Source: Triglochin maritima
Taxonomy: Eukaryota > Streptophyta > Magnoliopsida > Alismatales > Juncaginaceae
Direction of reading: 5' to 3'
NCBI GenBank assembly: GCA_963682175.1
Contig: OY821784.1
Span: 38,669,621 to 38,733,620, forward strand
DNA length: 64,000 nt
Positions 1-10,953 of this stretch are shown in pieces (within the stretch, counting starts at the first letter, position 1; each line of letters begins with the position of its first letter). Below the pieces are notes generated by a model, which ran no database searches, had not been told where the DNA came from, and was given only the letters and a program-made list of their open reading frames with translations. A program made the position numbers and the translations under genes.

Positions 1-263
1 TTCCCCTTCGAGAGCTGTTTGGGTGGTGACTGAGGACGAGTGCATCTTGGAGTCGGGTCCTCGTGTCGATTTTGAAGTTACTATGACCACTTGTATATCT
101 GTATATTATATTTTGATGTAGTCATTCTTTTGACAACTCCTGTATACGGTGCAACACCATATATTATATTTATATTTTCGAGTAGCGTCCCTTGTGTTGA
201 TGTTTATCTTTTGATTATCTTTTTATTAAAAGTTTAATTTTTTGCTGTTTCGGGGATGTTACA
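1..263 (+). repeat. Probable end of an LTR retrotransposon, cut by the left edge
   Basis: This AT-rich stretch has no open frame. It ends in a GGGGATGTTACA motif at about 252-263, which resembles the 3' terminus of many plant Ty3-type LTRs. It lies downstream of exon 2 of the minus-strand FQR1 gene, where the third exon would be expected, so it may be a retrotransposon inserted in that gene's second intron. The other end is outside the window, so the class is inferred. Confidence 0.35.
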
Positions 264-385
264 TTCTGTATCTTAACGGTGAAGTAGCAAGGAAATCTCA
301 AAGAAGAAAACGAACTTGAAGTGTGTAATACACATGAGATTAGTTGTTTTTCACATATGAAGATGCACAAGGAGTAAACTCAGAC

Positions 386-2165
386 CTGCCATAACTTGAC
401 TTCAACTCCTTCAACAGATTCAGCACCTTTCCTTATCTCTTCAGCTAGTCTTTCGACATGGCCGTACATGGAATAGTACCTGCAATGAATAAACGGTCTT
501 GTTTCAGGGACTTTGTTCATTTGCGGCCAATAAATATCAAGAAATGTCATTAGCTTCCAGTTCCTAATACTTCAGACAGATGACTAGAATATGGTTAAAC
601 GGAACTACAATTTATAAGAATATATTTCCCGAACCTGAAAGTTCAAGATGTGATTACAGAATTAGAAAACTACAAACTATTTTACAGAAAAGAAGACGAC
701 AAAAAAAAGTTATGTTAGGCAATACATTGAAGAAAAAGAATACTAAACTAAACAATAGTCTCAATCGAGGATGGATAACAAAATTAAATATGATCCCAAT
801 CAACGATGGTTAAAATGACTCAAAGAGATGATACTGTTGCTGTTAAGACCTGGTGAAATGTTAAAACGTTTTAAATACAACGCATAATAAAAGTGAAGTG
901 CATAAATCAGCTCAAGTGCTCAACTAACAAATTATCCAATAGAAAACATATTAGAGATCTTGATAGTTACTTACCTAGTAGCACATTAACTATTTATCTG
1001 TTGGATAGAATTCATATTAACAGAATATACAACAGAACAATCTAAAGGGAGTAATCAAAGATATACATAGAGAGATTATTAATCCCATTTTTCAGATAGA
1101 CAACTGTCAGCATATGTAAGAAACAGCCATATTGAAATACTAAGTAACCTGCACACTGCAGATCTAGTCAAATATAAAGACATAATTCACTGTTTTTCTT
1201 ATGACAATAACATGATATCAACAGCTCCTAAATGAAAGAAAAAAAAACTTCATAGGAAAGGTGATGGTGTAACTATATTAGATTATCTGATTGCTCCTAA
1301 AGAAACAGACCTAGAGACAAACCTAATTAAAGTCAAATAATAGTACTAATTTGCAGAAACAGGGTTAGGTATTACCAATATGATGGGGTCAACCAAAAAT
1401 CAATAAACTAATCAATAGATTTAGGGATTAGATGTACTTATTAAAATGTATTAAGAGATTTAACTAACTGAACTTCAAACAACAACCCTTACCTTCAGTG
1501 AATCCATCAATCAAACCTTAACTATCATCAACTACTCATGTGCTAACTACATCTGGATATCAGTATCAAAACAGACACCAATTTTTTTCTATTCAACCCA
1601 GTGCCTAATCAACTTCAGAAATGTGGTTGTGGCTTAATGGTTAAGCTTTGAGCCCTAAAACATGAAGGTTTGGACTTCAAATCTCACATTTTCGACCTTT
1701 AGTTTGTGTTTAACCTGACTCATGCGCTCTACTTACTATCCTAGTACTACCCAAGGACTACCTAATTTCACTTCTAAAAAAACATATTTGAAATCTATTT
1801 TCTTTATTCAAATTGAACTCGAGGACATGACTAAAGTCCATCACAGTCTGTGTTTGGGATCTACCAACTGAATTAACCTAGATTATTTTGCACAAAAAAC
1901 CATTAATCAAATGGAGCATTAATCACACTACCACATACATACCAATTTCTATGAATTGATTCCACAACTACCAAATTCTCAAAACCCTAAATTCCACAGC
2001 TTTACCAAATTTCAAATCTCCAGATCTCAAACCAAAAGATTACGGATTAAAAATCCAATTTTTAAACGACAGAGTTCAAGGGAAAAAAACACAAAAAAAT
2101 GAAGTTTGAAACAAAAGATAACAAGATTAAGCGAACACTTACACGATGTAAAGCTTCGTGGCCAT
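386..2165 (-). CDS. FQR1: NAD(P)H:quinone oxidoreductase, FQR1 type (5' part only)
   Basis: Flavodoxin-like quinone reductases bind FMN and reduce quinones by two electrons, protecting against semiquinone radicals. Two exons are visible on the minus strand. Exon 1 (2143-2165) encodes MATKLYIV and ends at a GTAAGT donor. Exon 2 (386-479) follows a TTCATTGCAG acceptor and encodes YYSMYGHVERLAEEIRKGA and on to VKLWQ before another GT donor. Together they give 39 in-frame residues matching the N terminus of plant FQR1, including the FMN phosphate-binding loop SMYGHV. The remaining ~165 residues are not between 1 and 385, so they lie beyond the left edge, behind a long intron that appears to hold an LTR. 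A TATA box sits 76 bp upstream of the ATG. Exon 1 has only 23 coding bases, so an ORF scan misses it. Confidence 0.88.
1621..1785 (+). repeat. tRNA-derived SINE-like remnant in FQR1 intron 1
   Basis: The segment opens with GTGGTTGTGGCTTAATGG, close to a tRNA A box (TGGCNNAGTGG). A degraded B-box-like GGACTTCAAATC follows about 45 bases on. An A-rich run near 1776-1783 could be the tail. This is the layout of plant tRNA-derived SINEs. The B box is poor and no target duplication was confirmed. Confidence 0.35.
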
Positions 2166-2240
2166 TAATTAAACTTTTCTGGATTTTTTTCAAAAATGTT
2201 TGTTTTTGTGGTAGTTGCGAAGTGGAGAGGAGAGGGAGTG

Positions 2241-2250
2241 GATATTTATA
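2241..2250 (-). promoter_or_regulatory. TATA box of the FQR1-type gene
   Basis: TATAAATATC on the minus strand lies 76 bp upstream of the ATG at 2165. That leaves about 45 bp of 5' leader, which is normal for a plant core promoter. Confidence 0.6.
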
Positions 2251-2596
2251 GTCCCACGCCAACCACCACCTGATTAATAATCGTAATTAGTCTTAATTAT
2301 TCTCGATTAGTGTGATCGTAATTATCTGAAAATCTGACGTTATATAATACCTTTCAAGATTGTCCCATTTACGAAAATGACATTGTCTTACGCACGTGCG
2401 AGCGAAGCATGACGACATGCGACGATATTTTTGTTGGATAATCTGGAATTTTCTCTTCTTTTTTTTAGAATTTTTTATATTTATATCGATAGATTTTTTT
2501 TATAATAACAAGGTGGATTTCCGAAATAATTATATCCAACGGGTTAATGATCCTAAATAATTATAAACTAACAGCCTCCGATAAAAATAGTGTTGA

Positions 2597-2756
2597 ACTA
2601 TCTTTATTTAGATCATCCGTAACCAACTTAGCCATGAGTTTTCTCTTTCTTACATGTCAGTTTTTTTGTCCCCAACACACTTTTTTCTCTTTTCAACATT
2701 ATTCACCTCTTAACCATAACTCATCTCTCTCCTCCACTGTTGTACTTTACCTTTGA
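2597..2756 (+). repeat. Truncated Tourist-like MITE fragment
   Basis: ATCCGTAACCAACTTAGCCATG and the pyrimidine-rich stretch ending near CTCTTAACCATAACTCATC match the left halves of the complete MITEs at 35806 and 44306. The matching right end is missing, because the segment runs into the CGGTCGACCG-rich repeat. Confidence 0.4.
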
Positions 2757-2779
2757 ATATGTGATTAAAGTATTTGTGG

Positions 2780-3061
2780 CAGAAAAGAGACACTCGGTCG
2801 ACCGGACGTGTGTTCTGACTCGTCCAGGAAAAGTGTTTGTCCCTTTTCGGTCGACCGATTGGAGCAATTCGGTCGACTGGTCACACACTCGGAGTTGGGC
2901 AAAAGTGCCTGTCGTTTTTCGGTCAACCGGAACTTAAGCTTTCGGTCGACCGAGTATGCACTCGAACAATCAGGAAAAGTGCATGTCGTTTTTCGGTCGA
3001 CCGGTACTTAAGTTATGATCGACCGATGAAACTTGGATTGCGCTATGGCTTTAAGTTCGGT
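2780..3061 (+). repeat. Tandem ~73-bp units carrying CGGTCGACCG palindromes
   Basis: Three degenerate units share GGAAAAGTG...GTCGTTTTTCGGTC followed by an ACCGGAACTTAAG-like segment. Perfect or near-perfect copies of the 10-bp palindrome CGGTCGACCG recur, with others mutated. The motif and its context (AAAGTGCCTGTC before a CGGTCGACCG) match the U3 region of the solo LTR at 33313-34845 in the same orientation, so this is probably a fragment of the same LTR family. Overlapping open frames here are repeat translation, not genes. Confidence 0.55.
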
Positions 3062-3525
3062 CTGTAGGATCGTGGGAGTCTACAATTCTAATCACTTTTA
3101 TCCCTAATTACCTACTTGTTTAACGACCAAAGATATGCAGTGGAATTTAAAACTAAACAAACAAGTAAGGAATAGAAACTGCAAACCACAATGGACTCGG
3201 GTATTTTTACAGAGGTTCGGCCTCCCGCCTACGTCCTCTTTTGCAAGCTTCGCTCGACACTTCGAGTTCCACTCACGACTTCATTATCCACTCACTGTTC
3301 CGGGCCGGGAGAGAACGTCTTTACAATCTTCAAGCTCGCGAACAACCCTCGCCGAGCTTGGCTCCTCTTCTCACAGTCCGAGAGGGATACTTCGGGCTCT
3401 CACCGAAGTCTATACTTTTTGTCTTGGGCTTTCACCAAGACTCTTGCTTCTTGAACAATGGTTGAGTGGAACAATACTTTCTAAACTTGAGCACACTTGA
3501 GTGAGAATAAGATTTATGACTAAAA
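3062..3525 (-). repeat. 3' part of an LTR, same family as the solo LTR at 33.3 kb, inverted
   Basis: Read on the minus strand, this ends in CACGATCCTACA like the LTR at 33313-34845. It shares the TTTGCAGTTTC region, the GAGGTTCGGC...CCTACGTCCTC block, the TCCCGGCCCGGAAC block and the CACTCAAGTGTGCTCAA block in the same order. It abuts the oppositely oriented U3-like repeat at 2780-3061, so two fragments are joined head to head or nested. The start of this LTR was not found. Confidence 0.6.
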
Positions 3526-6243
3526 TGTCTCAAACCAAGTTCTGAATATAGATCAAGAAGCCTCAATTGATGAATACATTAATTATAGCATGCGTGAGAG
3601 AATGCAGAGATTCATTGTTATGGTCAAGCTAGATAGCATGTCTGCTTTCATTGTTTTTCACGTAGACATGTTTGTTGGCTGGACATGATTGTGTTTGGTG
3701 TTCCAAATCTCATCTCATGTCTACTCTCTATTTTTCTTGCGTACATACATATACATAATAATGAAAGGCGTGCCATTGTTACGACGAGTGTTGGATCTTC
3801 TGCTTCTTTGCCCACAAACCAAAACCAATGTATTATTCATCATTAACATGTATGGAGCCATATTGGTCCAACCTTAGAATAGAATTTCAGGTAGACGTTT
3901 TACCATTGTGAATGAAAAACTGTATGGATCCATAAACCATATAGTCCTCATCTCACCAGCACTCCTCGCTGGCGATATGTGTATTTTACTTCACTGTTTC
4001 AGTGAAGATCACAATGCGTACAAAACTATGTGTTGTATCATAAATCATTCTTTTACGATTTCCAGATTAAACTTCAATGTAACATCTTCCTTAATATATT
4101 ATATACTGACTTGGATCCTTTTTAAAAATCGTTTGGCATAGTTGATTTCTTTTTTGTAGGGACTGCTGACAGACTAATCCACCATAATCTCCATCAACAA
4201 GTACGGGATTCAATATCAAAAACCCTAACACAAACAAAATTTACGTAGGCAATCCCATGCACTTGTTATCATAATAAAACACTACTCCAACCCCTGGACT
4301 TTGTGCCTAGAAGTCGAAGTGTTCCCCTGAATTTAAAAAGGTGCAGAAAGATGGAAGATACGTCTGCACCTAACATTTGATTTGTGGGCATTATTAATTA
4401 GTTTTAACGTTTTCCTTTCTCTTCTGTGGAGAGCAGAAATTTGGCCTTTAGAGTTTGCTTCCTAAGGGAGACAAAATTAATGGTGGGGAAGACAGTTCAA
4501 CTTTGTTCCGACAAACCTGATGGTTAGCTGAAATTTGAATGGTTGGTTTGAAGAATTGGAGAATCTGATTCAAAGCTACACATAATAAATAATACATCCA
4601 AACCCACTTTCAGTCTTTGTTTTCCCATTGCCTAAACCATCATTCACAGTAACAAGAGGAAACTTAAAGAACATGCACTTTGTCAAACCAGTAATAGTTG
4701 GAGTAATCCCAAAGCATGCTTGCATGAATAAATCAAAGAAAAAGCAGAAGAAGGGCTTTTGAACAACAGATAAATGTGTATCCTTGGGTGGCTGATGACT
4801 TTCGACTAGACACGACCGATTCGATGCGATTCCGGCTAGCCTAAATGAGTTTGGATTGTAAACTGATTCGACCCAATTAGCCATTAGCTAGTAGTAAGCC
4901 TAGTATTGCCAGTCCTAATCACGAATAACAGATACGACGTGTTTTTATTCTGTCTAACCTTCTAGAGGATGAGAACAACAAAAGCATCAAACAATTGGTT
5001 AGACAGGACAAAAATAGGTTTAAAAAAGCATAGTATAAGCAAGATGTTCAGCATCAAATAAACTGCAAAGTTTGGTGGAAAGTAGGAAAACAATTGGTTA
5101 TTAGACACCATCAACCAGGATATACTAATTCCCACCAACTAATTCCTTAGAAATTCGACCCTTTAATATCAATCTGTATTTCCTTCTCCATCTCATAATT
5201 TTAAATTAACCTGTAGCCAAGTGGAAAGTTTAGAAAATGAAAATCATGTGTATTAAATCAATCTTGTTTATGGATAGATTATGAAATTTGTGCCATTATT
5301 TCTAGGAGAAGGCTAGTATTTTTATAGGTGGAGATGCGTGTTTAAATCAGTAATAAAAGGCTGTAGCTGGAAAATGAAATAGAGCATGTTTCATGTGGTG
5401 TGGCGTGGTGTAAAACAGATACCAACTATGTCATCATTAATGGCTTTAAATAATTATCAACTAATAGCAAATACAATTTTGAGGAAGTTTTTAATGGTAA
5501 GAAACTAAGAAGGTAGTTTTTCAAAGTCCAATCTAATTTTACATCAGATGAAATCCCCTTTGTTTAATCGTAAACAACTGGGCAAAAAATTATTAACACT
5601 CCTAGACTTGTCTGAAAGATGTAATGACTAAGAGAGAGAGCTAAATTTGGACATACCAACCAATCCATCCACAGTCAACTAAAATTCCAATCCAAGATAT
5701 ATAATACAATACACCATATCTACTCATCCCATTCTGAAAACAAAAGGTTCATTTTTAGCAACCTTCAACAAAATTAATTCCCTCAACCATCTAAATTGTC
5801 ATCCAACTCCAATCAAAACAATTTCACTCAACCAATTTTCAATGCATCAAACAACATGATACAATCAATATGAATAAAAGGTGAACACAAAATCCAATAA
5901 CAATTTAACATCATACCACACACATCACACATGCAAGAAGGAAGAATGCAAACCCCTGAAACATTTCCCCACCAAACCAATTCAAGATTGCACAAACATT
6001 TAACAATATGATTATCATATATATATATGGTAATAACAACCTTTCTTCCCATATAAACAGGTGAACAAAAACCGGCAAGAAAGGCAAGCAAGAATCGTCA
6101 TCAGAACAGCTTATTTGAGTTTCAGCACTAAACATATTTGTACAACAAACAACACAACACAGAGGCAGTGATCAAAATTCATTTACCACAATTGAACAAC
6201 TAACCTCTGTATCCATCCAGGGGAGGGGAGGGGAGGGGATGGA
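3526..6243. other. Intergenic region, no gene recognised
   Basis: About 2.7 kb of AT-rich sequence with short open frames only. The longest (minus, 4576-4884, 102 codons) has no recognisable domain, no obvious splice partner and no codon pattern I would trust. The right end holds the 3' flank of the U-box gene, including a G-rich AGGGG repeat at 6220-6238. Confidence 0.5.
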
Positions 6244-7260
6244 TTAAGACCTCAGGTGATTGTTTAGCGTTTGGAGCAACTTCCTGGCATTCCGACCGAC
6301 CTTCCCATTACAATTACCATTACCATTCTCCTCCTCTTCCCCAATCAATCTTCCTAAAACCTCGAAAAGGCGGTGGTTTGCGCAAAGATTCGAAGAGCCA
6401 ACATCATCATCATCATCATCATCATCATCGGACCCTCCAAACAGCAATTGGAGAACAATCAAAGCATTCTCAACAGCTCTACCACTCCAATTCATGTCAA
6501 CAATCCCAACCATAATCTGGACGAAAGATTGGATCTTTCCCATCTCAACCCTCCCCTCCTTACACTTCCCAACCAACGCCAGAACCTCCACCGCCCTCTC
6601 CAACCCACTCTCCGCCAATTCCACGAGCACCGGCACCGCCCCATACCTAACCATCCTTCTCCGATTCTCCGAGAAACCGCAAAGCACGTACAAAGCCGTC
6701 GCCGCCTCCTTCCGCTCCCGTACACATCTCTTCTCATCCCTCAAAACCCCCACCAAACAGAAAATCGCTTTCGGATGACAACCGATGCTGCACTTGTTCA
6801 CGTCGGCGACGGCAAGGCTGGTTATCAACGTCGCGGCGAGGGAGCAAAGCGCCGGAGTCTCGTTTACGAGACACTCGACGATCCGGTCCACGGCGCCGTC
6901 GGCTACGAGGCCGACTTTGACCGCGTCGTCGTTGAGGGAGAGCTGGAGAAGAAGTTTGAGGGCCTGGAGGCGGAGATGGGGGGGAGAGTGGAGCTGGCGG
7001 ATGAGGTCGGAGTGGCAGAGTTGTGGTTTTGAGGAAGTGGTAGGGGTAAAATGGGAAATGAGTTTGCGGAGGGTGTGGTTGGGGATGAGTAAGGGTGGGG
7101 AGGGGTTGAGAGGGAGGTTGGAGATGGGGCATGTCAGGTGGCCGGAGTCAAGCCAGCGTTGGATGGAGGAGCGGTCGAAGGTGTGACCGGAGGAGAGGAT
7201 CACCGGATCCGACATGATCTCCAACGAGATCGGACAACGGAAGTCTTCCGGAATCATCAC
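6244..7260 (-). CDS. PUB8: U-box/ARM-repeat E3 ubiquitin ligase, PUB8 type
   Basis: Predicted E3 ligase that recruits ubiquitin-loaded E2 through its U-box and substrates through ARM repeats, in cytosol or nucleus. It is an intronless frame of 338 residues. The U-box spans about residues 5-78, with DFRCPISLEIMSDPV, SGHTFDR and RWLDSGHLTCP. Leu-rich ARM-like helices follow from about 90 to 330, including KVGLVADGAV, AATLITSLAVADVNK and RERKEAATALYVLC. These segments match Arabidopsis PUB8 strongly, so the short 338-residue length is typical of that subgroup. Two adjacent ATGs start the frame, and the second would lose only one residue. An acidic run of nine Asp near residues 277-285 is encoded by an ATC/GAT microsatellite and is probably length-polymorphic. 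The neighbours are unrelated genes. Confidence 0.93.
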   Translation of the reverse strand: MMIPEDFRCPISLEIMSDPVILSSGHTFDRSSIQRWLDSGHLTCPISNLPLNPSPPLLIPNHTLRKLISHFTPTTSSKPQLCHSDLIRQLHSPPHLRLQALKLLLQLSLNDDAVKVGLVADGAVDRIVECLVNETPALCSLAATLITSLAVADVNKCSIGCHPKAIFCLVGVLRDEKRCVRERKEAATALYVLCGFSENRRRMVRYGAVPVLVELAESGLERAVEVLALVGKCKEGRVEMGKIQSFVQIMVGIVDMNWSGRAVENALIVLQLLFGGSDDDDDDDDDVGSSNLCANHRLFEVLGRLIGEEEENGNGNCNGKVGRNARKLLQTLNNHLRS

Positions 7261-9593
7261 TTATTATGTCAGGTTTTTGGGTTTTGGAGTAGAGGAGAGG
7301 AGAGGAGGAGGGTTAGAGCATATTTAACAGTCCGGGTTATCCTGGGCATTCTGCACACTCTTTCTGTCACGTCAGCTTCACTGCCCGAAGGAGGATTAGA
7401 GGAAGAAGAAGGATGATGATGATATTTTGGAGTCGAATGACGGATTTGCCCGGGACGAGTGTCATCTTTAGACTAAAATCTGGTCACCTTTTTACTTATT
7501 TATTTATGAAATTGTAGGATTGAAATATGTTGAGAATTAATAAGATTGTAGGATAAAATTGTTGAAATTGTAGGATAAAATTTACTGTGAAGTGTCACTG
7601 CTAGTGTGTCCTAAGCTTCTCCCCTTGCATGTAAAATTTCGCATGATATCAAAAATCAAAGCACCAAATAGAATCGATAGGATGAATAATATGATGACAT
7701 TTCTTATGTCGTATAGAAATAGAACGTAAATATGTGTAGGTAGTGAAATAATTATAATAAGAAAGTGTTTATGGGAGGTGGAGTTTAAGGAGAGTGAGCA
7801 GATCCAGTTGGCGTGTTGGACTTTGGAGGGCAATTTGGGAAACCAAATGGTCAACGCTTCTGTTTGGTGGAAGAGAAGGTTATTTATTATGACATCCTAT
7901 TCTTCTTCTTTTTCATTTAAATTCTTTCCCTTTTGGAATATTTATAAGTAGGACATTGAAAATAAAAATCTTTCAAATTAAGAACTAAACACACTATCAC
8001 AGTTCACCATTTTCAGATAAGAACTAATTAAACACACTGTAAATATATTTTCAGAAAGCAATTTTCTCATATTAATTCTAGATAAGAACTGACTAAACAC
8101 ATTTTGGAAAGTAATTTTGTCATAATAATTCAATCCAAATAAGTGACCTTAGCGCAGAGACAACGGATTGAAAATTTGACATGATTTTATACATCAACTC
8201 ACAAATAGAGCCTCAATTGTCTGGAGTTGCATAACTCTCAAACAAATCAACAATTCCTCTATTTCATTCCTAAAACCAAAATAAGTCAAGAAAAAAATTA
8301 ATTTCTAAATATGTATTAACTTCCTGCGAACCGATAATACCTTAGCAACTATAAGCTTCGACCATAAAATAATTAAGATACGAAATCACTTATTCTGGAC
8401 AAATTCAGCCGCAGTTGTCAACACCTTTGTTTTTAAGTGTTTAAGATGGAAACGAAAATAAGATAAGGTTGGGGGTGTATACGAGCTCACTCAAGCGAAA
8501 TTTTGAGTTATTATGATATTATCAAATACTTTGTTCTTTTATAAATGGAACAATAAAAATTTCGAACGAGCTGTCGAACATCAAATTTTTTCGAGTTTGA
8601 GTATCTCGTTTACCGAACCAAACTTGAAGATTTTTTTGTTTTTCATCAAGATTCATCATTTTCAAGTTAAATTATAATTGAACTATCAAGTCGAATCATC
8701 AAGCCAAATCAAAGTTGACAACCCTCACTGCACCATATTATTTAATTTTGTACGCATTTTGACACACACACACACAAAAGGATCACCTAAAAACAACATT
8801 ATTTTCGTCGTCCCCACACATTTCCGTAAACGTCTGACTACTTTGTTGAAAATAAAACGACCGTTGGCTCACCTTCATCATAGCCAAATCAAATCTCTGA
8901 GTATGGCAACCTCCGGAATTGGCAAACACATCCAAGGAAAGAAATCTCACGCATTATTGGGCTCAACGGCTATGTATTCAAACAGATCACATATATATAC
9001 ACACGCATCATGTAATACAAAGATACACAAAAAATACAATAATATCTTCTTCGTTCTTGTTCTTCCGTACCAAATTCTAGATACTTCAATATAATATTAT
9101 AATTCAACCCTAATGCGTGACGTGTATAATTAATTAGTTAAGCTCGCTATCAAGTTTAATTGACTTGACTTCAGTGAGCGCAAATGGAACCAGTCACTAG
9201 AATCATTGAGTCGAATTGGTGCTCCTGAAGCTATTAGACTTGACCCTATCGATTCTATTTGATGCTTTGATTTTTGATCTCATGCGAAACTGAATCCAAT
9301 TCCAGGTCCGAAGTCTTCCCCCGTTAAGTTAATCCTTATCCTAATTAACGAATAATCTGCCCAAGCTTAGGGCTAACAAAATATGTACGTCAATCTGTTT
9401 TTTATTGTTGGGTGAAAGAATTGATTCCGTCAAGCTCCCCATTTGAAAAACATAAAATCGTATTAAGAATAATTAAGAACATGTCAATACTTTAATGTTC
9501 ACTGCTGTTTTGAAACTTATTTGGAGAAGAAAGTTCTTACTTCATCACACATACTTTAAGTGCTCGCATGACATAGAGACATTTTTTGATTAG

Positions 9594-9679
<86 letters not shown>

Positions 9680-10605
9680 CAAACTTAGGCTTGCATATTC
9701 AACTTGGCAAGACTTCTTTAATGGATCTATGAGACTACCAAACTTTAGATTTTGGATCATATTCTTTAAATGGTTTTTCGCAAAAACTCCTCATGCATTT
9801 CAAAGCATTAATTTTTTATGCCTCCGTTGACTGATTCCTACTTCGCACAATTTACAAATAAGAAAATATTTTACCAATTTTCAAAGTAATTGTTCAGTCC
9901 AAACCTTGAGACGTTTAGTGGACATAATTGGGAGGAAACTCCCTAAAAGTTGTAAAATGGGTATAGGATATATTCAAATTTGACAAAATTACAACAACGA
10001 AAAAATACTATAATTATGAAGGAAATATCAAATCCTTGAACATGCAAAGTTGAAATTTAAAAATCCCAACCAATGAGGGTACTCGTTGGTATTAAAGTAT
10101 GAGTATTCAATTCAAAATTAATCGGTGATAAGTGTATGGACTTTTCAACTTACAACTCAGGAGAAAATCCTCAAATTATTCGATGTTGATTATTCTCTAT
10201 CATTCATCCGCACACGTAACCGGGGTTTTCTCTTTCATGTGTCTACCCGTAAACAACAATAATGGTGGATGTGTCAAGCCGATCGTTGAGTCTTTTAGTC
10301 TGTAAAATCATATTGAAATGTAGATATCTAACTCAAAATTAATTGGTGATGGGTGGAAAGATCCTCCAACTTATAATCAAGGAAAAAGTCTCCAAATTAT
10401 CAAACACGAGACTATTATGTAACAGTTGGCGTGGAAAACTATATAATCATTTTACCCACAAGTCCAGCAAATTAACAAATCGAGTTCCAAGAATTTTAGA
10501 AAATAATTAAAGCTTACATAAACACATTGTCATGTTATTTTACAAAATTCAAGGAACTCGAAAATAATTTTAGTTGGGTGAGATGCCTGTGAGCTTATGT
10601 CCCCT
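7261..10605. other. Intergenic region, no gene recognised
   Basis: AT-rich sequence upstream of the U-box gene. It holds a long TA microsatellite (listed separately) and a CTCGAG/GAGCTC-like low-complexity stretch at about 8470-8725 that may be a decayed MITE. No frame with protein-family resemblance was seen on either strand. Confidence 0.5.
9595..9677. repeat. (TA)n microsatellite, about 41 units
   Basis: Uninterrupted TA dinucleotide run of about 83 bp. It is self-complementary and likely highly polymorphic; the exact length in an assembly may be unreliable. Confidence 0.97.
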
Positions 10606-10615
10606 ACTGTTATCC

Positions 10616-10943
10616 AGGGGTGTGCACGGACCGGTCCGGTCTGGGTTTTTGGACTGGACCGGTCGGTCCAGGTCCGGTTGGAACCGGTCCAGGTTTCGGT
10701 CCGGATGTTTTCAATTTTTTGGGTTCGGTTCGGTCCGGACCGGTCCGGTTTTTGTTTTTTAATTAAAAAAATTGGTTTTTGACCGGACCGGTCCGGTTTT
10801 TGTTTTTTAATTAAAAAAATTGGTTTTTGACCGGACCGATTCGGTCCGGTCCGTTCGGTCTTCGGTTCTCGAGTATCCGGTCCGGTCCGGTTTTCAGTCC
10901 GGACCCCGGATAAAAATCCGGTCCGGACCGGATACTCACCCCT
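10616..10943. mobile_element. hAT-type MITE with GGTCCGGT-rich core
   Basis: The ends are AGGGGTGTGCAC and, at the right, GATACTCACCCCT, so the terminal inverted repeats begin AGGGGTG. ACTGTTATCC is repeated exactly on both sides (10606-10615 and 10944-10953), a target duplication. The interior is built from CCGGTCCGGT-like words, nearly all self-complementary, plus a 63-bp tandem pair with GTTTTTGTTTTTTAATTAA (about 10747-10835). It has no coding capacity; open frames through it are artefacts. Confidence 0.8.
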
Positions 10944-10953
10944 ACTGTTATCC

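Noticed and set aside
3135..3500. 121-codon and overlapping frames on the plus strand
   Set aside because: They translate the reverse strand of an LTR that recurs at 33313-34845; no protein-family resemblance.
4576..4884. 102-codon minus-strand frame
   Set aside because: No recognisable domain, no splice partner, atypical composition; treated as chance.
8467..8725. Possible hAT MITE (GGGGTGTATACG ... GTTGACAACCCT)
   Set aside because: The ends look right but no 8-bp duplication was found, so it was not listed as an element.
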